DNA from: Gracilaria vermiculophylla
Lineage: Eukaryota > Rhodophyta > Florideophyceae > Gracilariales > Gracilariaceae
DNA: 24,572 nucleotides
Direction: 5' to 3'
NCBI GenBank assembly: GCA_019155205.2
Contig: JAHNZQ020000049.1
Span: 2,038,786-2,063,357 of the forward strand
Positions 19,195 through 24,572 of the stretch are shown in pieces. Below the pieces are notes generated by a model. That model did no database searches. It worked only from the letters and a program-made list of their open reading frames with translations, and was not told the origin of the DNA. The position numbers and the translations under genes were made by a program. The number at the start of each line of letters is the position of its first letter. The stretch's first letter is position 1.

Positions 19195-21204
19195 CTTCAG
19201 CTCTAATGGCATCTGCTTTTCTTGCGGCTTCAGACCCTCACGGGCTCTTCCACCAATTTCTCGGACTAGTTATCCGGCCTCTGTCTCCAGAGAACTTGTA
19301 AGCGTGGTGCGGACTAAATTTTTATTTTTTGTTTCTGTGTTTTGTTTGCGTTTCGACTGTCGTACAGCTTCTTGAATTTTCGCTCTACTCCGTAGGTTTG
19401 GCCATATTTTGGGGGATACTTCTGCTCAACTCACGAGTCTGCGCTATGCTGCGCGGCTTGTTCGCTATATATTATTGTCGCTCAACTCCATCGCAGCTCG
19501 CTCCACACGCTCGTGCCGTTGATCCACGCTTCCAGTATTGCTAACCGATTCACCTCACACCTCTGTCTGCAAGGCAGGAAGGGGTCGTCCGGATTTACAC
19601 CCGGCTGGCGTCCACCCTACGGGTGGTGGAGGACTAGCGAAGAGAATGGATTCACCCTGAATAATAGGCCTTCCTCACCCGGCATCGAATGCTCCGGCAT
19701 TGCGAATGTCATTTCTTCTAGCGACGAATGTAATCTGGGATCCTCAACCTACGCCCCAAGTATCACAGTACGTAAAAAGGTCAGTTATTGTTTTCATTCG
19801 CGTTCGTCGTTGTTCAGAGCCTTATGTGAAGCATTGAATGGACACCGATTTTCTTCCATGACCGTACAAGAAATATCAATGAATGACTGAATTCTTATCT
19901 TTTGCGCACGTTCGCAGCGCAGAGCACTCTCTTCTTTTTAGGAAATCAATCAGTTTTGCCTTTCCATGCTATTCATCTTTTCTATGTCTCTGTTTTTGTC
20001 GTGTGTGGCCCGTTCGAAATTTAACTGCTCCTTTGAAAGTGCCCTTCGCGCTTCAGAATCCGATCCCGGGCGATGCAAGCCCTCAGAGAGGTTGAAAACT
20101 TTAGCCCTTATATCTCCGAAATCTTGGTGCATACGTCTGTTTTATGCACATTTGGGTATGTGTCTTCCCGGCTCACTGGAACACTTTCCTCATACCAGGA
20201 GTCATCTTTGAAAATTATTTTTGTGGTTAAGCTCTGCAATAAGACGTCCTCATGCCATGTGCCTAGCCTTAAAAAAAAAATAAAACCAGAACACGTTCGA
20301 AATCAGAATTTGGATTTCCAGTACTCGTATACCGCAAAATTCTTTTGACAAGCAAACGTTTCGTTCTGTTGCGACGCCTATCATCGGTCTCGAACAACAC
20401 TAATCTGTCTTTCGGTTGGACAAAATTGCTTCTTCAACATGATTGCTATACGAAATGTGATAGGACGTTCATTGGAATTCATGTTATCCATATGGCCCCT
20501 AGAATTCTTGATTGTATCCACTGATTTATCATTAAACCTGTTTTCAGCGATGACCGAATGAGTCTCTCGTTGTGTTAGCATCAACCTCGTTCATTGCGGT
20601 ATTCCAGGAATGCCTGTATGGCCTCAGTAGCGGGGTGGAAAGCCACAAACGAACCATGGTTGTGGGTGTCGCCATGCGAGCGACGGGGCTAAAAGTCAGT
20701 ATCACGGTGTGAGCAACAGTCAGCTGTACGACGCTTGAGGGAATCTTCGGAACCAAGAGCTATAGCTCATAAGCAATTAACCGCTGATGCAATAGGTGCC
20801 CCTGTGTCGAATGCTACTTAGGATTCTCACGGTTTGACCAAAAGGTCTTGAGTTTTGAGTTGTTGGTTGGTATTCGCCTCCCTGATCTGGGCAGGTCGCC
20901 CTTCACTAGGCTGCTAAGCCATGCATCAGTTTGACTGTAATCCCTAAATTAAGGGCTCTCTACTGACTATATTAACAATAAACAAAGAAGAATAAAACTA
21001 ACAATTAGTGGAGACCCACTAACAGTACCAAACCTTACTACTCTTAGTTCACAATTTTTCTATAAAGGCGTTCCTTTCCCACACCTCCCTGTACAGCCAT
21101 GTACTGTAGCCGAAAGCTATGAATGTTGTCCTCGACATAACTCGTCATTCGCTGACGCGATACCACTGCATCTCGAATGCTTCATTTATCGCACACTCTA
21201 TTGA
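19195..21204. other. Long region without a recognised gene
   Basis: It contains the second copy of the direct repeat (19603-19693) and many short frames. The - strand frames at 20381-20756 are protein-like but match no family I know. A perfect 7-bp stem, TTAGTGG...CCACTAA, lies at about 21005-21022. No tRNA or terminator is recognised. Confidence 0.35.
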
Positions 21205-21333
21205 AACAGTAGTACATTGGATCCTAAGGTGATATTTTCATGTGGCTTTACGACGGGGTATTCCTAGGCAGGGCTCGTATTTTATTAATAGAGTCGCATG
21301 GTGCATGATTCGGCCCACATGCGCTACAGTACC
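21205..21333 (-). repeat. 3'-end repeat of the retroelement, diverged copy 2
   Basis: Reading on -, it starts GGTACTGTAGCGCATGTGGG and follows copy 1 through TGCACCA, TAATAAA, CCTAGGAATA and GGATCC...GTACTAC. Clearly older than copies 1 and 3, it directly joins the block at 21334-21752 as expected for one element. Confidence 0.7.
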
Positions 21334-21752
21334 ACTGAAGAACGCCAGAGTTTAGATATATTTTAGTAAATTGGTGCAGGTAGTTGCTACAGTAGTAAGA
21401 CCTGCGGCTCCTAGCAGGATACTTAATCTGCCGGTAGAGCTCCACCACTGGGGGAATAAACCATGCACCCTTGAGTATACGTCAATTTTTTCGGTTGGAT
21501 ACTTTCGTCGAACATCCTTAGGTTCACAAGTCACCCATCCCTAGGTCGCCCAGTAGCAGCGCCTGAAGGAGCATTTTCTGCCTAATGAACCTCCCTCTCC
21601 GCTTGGTGTTTGCGAGTCCCCAATTCAGAATTTCCCTGGCTCCTGATAGCGATTACCGGAGTCCAGCTTTAGGAACTCGCACCCGTGGAGTCATCAAGAA
21701 CTCCTAACGCACGTTGAGCACCACCACCTCGACAGGGGAACTGACGGTACAA
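21334..21752 (-). mobile_element. Retroelement 3' region, inverted copy
   Basis: On the - strand 21752-21630 matches 10710-10832, and 21629-21334 supplies the part missing in the N gap. The - frame reads TVSSPVEVVVLNVR, a stop, EFLMTPRVRVPKAGL, parallel to TVSPPVEVVKHNVR, a stop, EFLVTPKARIPKGGL of copy 1. So it may once have been coding, but no family is recognised. Upstream (above 21752) the sequence turns AT-rich and no longer resembles copy 1. Confidence 0.6.
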
Positions 21753-22928
21753 CAAAATCAGCCTTTTCTACGCAAATTATGTTCTTACGTCGTCTGAAGG
21801 CAGCACGCAAAGTCGTACAAACTCTTTGAAAGTAAAATTTTATGCAGCATGTCGGACATGTTCCTCGAAATTGGGACGATACGAGTTGCTTTCAGATGTT
21901 TGTTTCATCGCTATAATACCGATTGCTTTCCTCCAAAGCCTATGACGTACAAAGTTCCCTTATTTTCAAGTAAATAATTCAACATATGTTCTATTATTTG
22001 TATGCCTATTATCGAATCTTTTATTTACAGCAGGTTTTTTTTCCAACGCATAAAAGTTTTTTGCAAAATCTTTTCTTTGAATACATTCATTAATTTTTAC
22101 ATCTTTGAATTTTTCGGCAAAGTGAGTATTACTGCTGTCATAGTAATTTATTTTCGTTTGGGTGGCTGATTTTTAGACTCTCCTTCTCAATCAAAGCCTT
22201 CTAACACTCTGCTGTCAGAATTTTGAAAATCGCGTACCAACAATTCAGTGTACTAAACTTACCGCAGTTTCGTGAAGAACGGTGCATTTGAAACGTTTAT
22301 GATAGGTAATGGGTGAAATAAATGATTTTAACCTGCTTACCTCGTCGTGATTCAGTATCGAGATGGACACAAACGTTGTCATTCGCCACGCAAAGTTTTG
22401 TTGACTCATGAGTAGGAAACGTTCTTCTATGGTAAGAAAATGGACTGCCCATTATCAAATCTGTTTCGATTAATTAAAACAAAAACTTTAGTTCTAAATC
22501 TGCAGAGTGTGGAATCGTATCCGGTAGGCGTTACCGGGCATGGAGAAGAGATCGATAAAGATCTTGAAATGGTGCGGTAGCCGTGAGCCCCGGTCCAGGT
22601 CATGAAACTGATCCATGACAATGAAGCCAAGTGGCGTACTTTAAACAGTAAAGAGAAGGCATACTTACAGCGTGCCCAATCAGGGTACGATCAGGGGCAA
22701 TCAGGACCACTTACGGAAAATGTTTAACTGGCTAATAAGGTGCGGTATATGAGTTTGGAAATTATGAAATTATGAAATTTTAAAATCAGTCACAGTCTCA
22801 GGATTTGTAGATTTCCAGCTGCGGTTCATTCTATGACTAATGAAAGAAACAAAACGTAATTTATCATAATGCACCGCGATATCTTTATCATCTTGAGTAA
22901 CCGAAAGCTTCGTGGCCATCCATGAGAG
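21753..22928. other. AT-rich region with a possible coding relic
   Basis: Strongly AT-rich to about 22500. On + between about 22500 and 22730 one frame reads VESYPVGVTGHGEEIDKDLE and MKLIHDNEAKWRTLNSKEKA, broken by stops. It looks protein-like and helical but is not identified. A short GAAATTAT tandem run lies near 22758-22780. Confidence 0.3.
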
Positions 22929-24151
22929 ATGCGCAAGCACATAGATCGTATCTTAAAGCCAACATTCGCTCCTCGGCGTATACTGAAAAGCAGAAGAAGA
23001 GGTAGAACTCTACGGGAGGCACTTGCTCCTTTTATGATGTCCGTTTTATGTGGTTCCGTTGTGGAAGGCGATCTTCGAAGCGGCCGAGAAGTCCCAAAGT
23101 GTCGATTATTTTGTCTTGATCAACACATTGAAGATGTCCAATAAGACCTCTTTAAACGACTATATCGTGTTGATGTTTCTCAGTTCAAGGCGCTGGGTGC
23201 ACTTACTTCCCCACACCTTGAAAGGACCAAAATCCGATCCGATTGTCCGGCATCAACCAAGACACCCGAAACTATGCTCTGCATTGCCCTCAGAATACTA
23301 GAAGGAGCAAGCTACTTAGATATAGGGGGGCTTTATGGCTTTGCCAGGTCGACTACTTTCACGATATTCGAAGAAACACTGCAGTCATTGAACGATGTAC
23401 TGCCACCCTTACGTTTTCCCATAACTGGCGAAGAGTGCCGTCGCGAGTCAACTCCTTTTCGCATAAAAAGGGGAACACCTTTTTGGGGAATAATTGCTTT
23501 TGTAGATGGCATTGCCATAGCTACAACCCAACTGAGGCTCAACGAGACTCCAGATTCTCGAAAGTACTATAATCGAAAGGGCTTTATTGCTCTCTGTGTT
23601 CACGCTACAGTTGGTGCAGATTATAGATTTACCTTCGTTTCTGCGCGTCATGCTGGTGGTATACATGACTCCACTGCATTTCAAGCTACTGAGCTACAGT
23701 TATTTCTGGAAGAAAAGAGATCACCAGATTGGGTACGAACTGTTGCTGATGAAACCTATTTAATAGGAACTACATTATCACTCCACATTCTGGGAATTAT
23801 TTGTCTCAAATACAAGATTCATTTAACTACTACCTTTCATCACGTCGTATTACTGTTGAGAAGGCTTTTGGAATGGTTCTCTCTCGTTTTGGCATATTTT
23901 GGTCCCCGCTGCGTTTCGAGGTGGTGAAAGACACTCTGGTTGTGACGGTCGCATGTAAGCTACACAATTTTATTATTGCTAACGGCGAATCTATCTACTT
24001 CGAAACCCTAGATATTGCGGAAGAGAATAGAACAGTTGGGGCTCCAGTAGTGTATCTACAAAATGCGTTGCACACAGAGCAAGAATCTCAGCGACATCGT
24101 CAAAGAAACTGTGAGCAGTGTTCCACAAGGTGTGAGTTGCACAGACATTGA
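22929..24151 (+). pseudogene. HARBI1-like transposase, one stop and one frameshift
   Basis: One frame runs from an ATG at 22929, passes TAA at 23142-23144, then DLFKRLYRVDVSQFKALGAL, ALRILEGASYLDIGGLYGFA, STTFTIFEETLQ, RESTPFRIKRGTPFWGIIAF, VDGIAIATTQ, KYYNRKGFIALCVHATVGAD, YRFTFVSARHAGGIHDSTAF, TVADETYLIGTTLS. At about 23779-23781 one base is lost or gained, and the next frame continues HSGNYLSQIQDSFNYYLSSR, RITVEKAFGMVLSRFGIFWS to TGA at 24149-24151. All three catalytic acids are present: D in FVDGI, D in IHDST, D in ADETY. The length of about 405 codons is normal for HARBI1 relatives. It is the best-preserved transposase here and probably the youngest. Everything upstream of 23145 matches the family poorly, so the true start is uncertain. 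Confidence 0.85.
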
Positions 24152-24230
24152 AAAACCTTCGGTTCCTACGTCCGAGGCTCAGAGGACGGTAATAGTGACG
24201 TGAAGACTGCAGAACAGAAGTACGTATACT

Positions 24231-24446
24231 TCATACTCTGGGCTGCTTGGATAAGCCAGCCATGAGATCTTTTGCGATCTCCTTGTATATTGCCTTCTCA
24301 TCTTCATTTTCAGCAGCTGCTTACATTCTCTTATACTGCTCTATTATTGTCAGTATTGCCTTTGTAGACCTCTTTTTTGCTTCTGTAGTTTCAAAACGGC
24401 CCTTGTCGCGGTCTGCTTCTTCAGTCTCACGAGCAACGTCCTCAGA
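24231..24446 (-). pseudogene. C-terminal coiled-coil fragment of the transposon partner gene
   Basis: On - the frame reads HSEDVARETEEADRDKGRFE, TTEAKKRSTKAILTIIEQYK, RM, a stop, AAAENEDEKAIYKEIAKDLM, AGLSKQPRV and a stop (24231-24233). It is highly charged and helical, like the coiled-coil tail of the Myb-like protein at 1323-2357. It lies convergent to the transposase, whose stop is 79 bp away, the layout seen in the first element. Its upstream part is cut at 24446/24447 by a copy of the 126-bp repeat. The + frame at 24247-24498 is the shadow of this fragment. The partner role is inferred from layout and composition. Confidence 0.5.
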
Positions 24447-24572
24447 GTGTAGTACAGTGGCTCCTACGGAATTATGGTGGTTTGCCCTTATGGCATAATA
24501 TTCCTAAGGAGGGTTCGTAATTTATTAGCTGGGCCACGTGGTGCATAATATTGCCTGCGTGCGCTACAGTAT
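24447..24572 (-). repeat. 126-bp 3'-end repeat of the retroelement, copy 3
   Basis: It is the reverse complement of 10935-11060 with a single mismatch noted by eye (GGG against GGC near 24488). Its outermost base is the last base of the window. On its inner side it meets the coiled-coil gene fragment, so the retroelement appears to have inserted into that gene, with its body lying beyond the window. Confidence 0.85.

Noticed and set aside
21102..21332. A 231-bp miniature element from TACTGTAGC (21102) to GCTACAGTA (21332)
   Set aside because: Only about 9 bp match inverted, and no target duplication is seen. The right side is already explained as the 3' end of the inverted retroelement copy.
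24247..24498. 83-codon + strand frame with apparent hydrophobic segments
   Set aside because: It is the antisense of the charged coiled-coil fragment on -, which turns Glu/Lys codons into Phe/Leu/Ser. It also runs into the 126-bp repeat.
10935..24572. A single giant 13.6-kb transposon with 126-bp terminal inverted repeats
   Set aside because: A third, diverged copy at 21205-21333 is joined to the same upstream block as copy 1. So the 126-bp sequence is the 3' end of a smaller repeated element, not the terminus of a giant one.
1..24572. CRISPR arrays, tRNA or rRNA genes, bacterial operons
   Set aside because: No regularly spaced short identical repeats, cloverleaf genes, rRNA motifs or ribosome-binding-site-led gene strings were seen. 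The content is eukaryotic transposons.

Overview
The window reads as a eukaryotic scaffold made almost entirely of decayed transposable elements. No host housekeeping gene, rRNA, tRNA or CRISPR array was recognised. One run of 100 Ns (10833-10932) marks an assembly gap. The mix of families is PIF/Harbinger with a DUF6818-type Myb/SANT-like partner, Tc1/mariner, a copia-order retroelement and a probable piggyBac. That mix fits a macroalga (red algae in particular) or an oomycete-like protist, but the species is inferred from family composition only.

Left part (1-4535). Bases 1-1017 look like the right end of one Harbinger-family element, carrying diverged repeats of about 111 bp and two TTTGTGTACACAAA-type palindromes. 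It abuts, across a single TAA, a second and nearly complete element (1021-4535). That element has 24-25 bp inverted termini, an intact DUF6818/Myb-like gene on + (1323-2357), and a DDE transposase on - (2354-3469) broken by two nonsense codons. The two genes converge and their stop codons overlap.

Middle (5232-11060). A 1.55-kb segment is bracketed by copies of a long perfect palindrome. It holds a broken gene for an RG-rich protein with a C-terminal CxxC/CxxC zinc ribbon and no visible catalytic core. A dead Tc1/mariner element (about 7011-8130) follows. Then comes a degraded gag-protease-integrase region (8518-about 10705) that runs into a separate repeat block, into the N gap, and out into a 126-bp repeat.

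Right part (11061-24572). This holds a probable piggyBac remnant (-), a long region with no recognisable genes, a HARBI1-like transposase (15058-16356, +) with two of three catalytic acids lost, and a GC-rich unidentified - strand gene remnant facing it (16657-17202). Two further copies of the retroelement 3' repeat block follow, in inverted orientation (21205-21752 and 24447-24572). Between them is the best-preserved HARBI1-like transposase (22929-24151, +), with a facing coiled-coil partner fragment (24231-24446, -). The convergent layout of transposase and partner gene recurs at each of the three Harbinger loci. The genes serve only mobilisation of the elements, and every transposase seen is broken. 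I found no evidence for a new non-transposon system.
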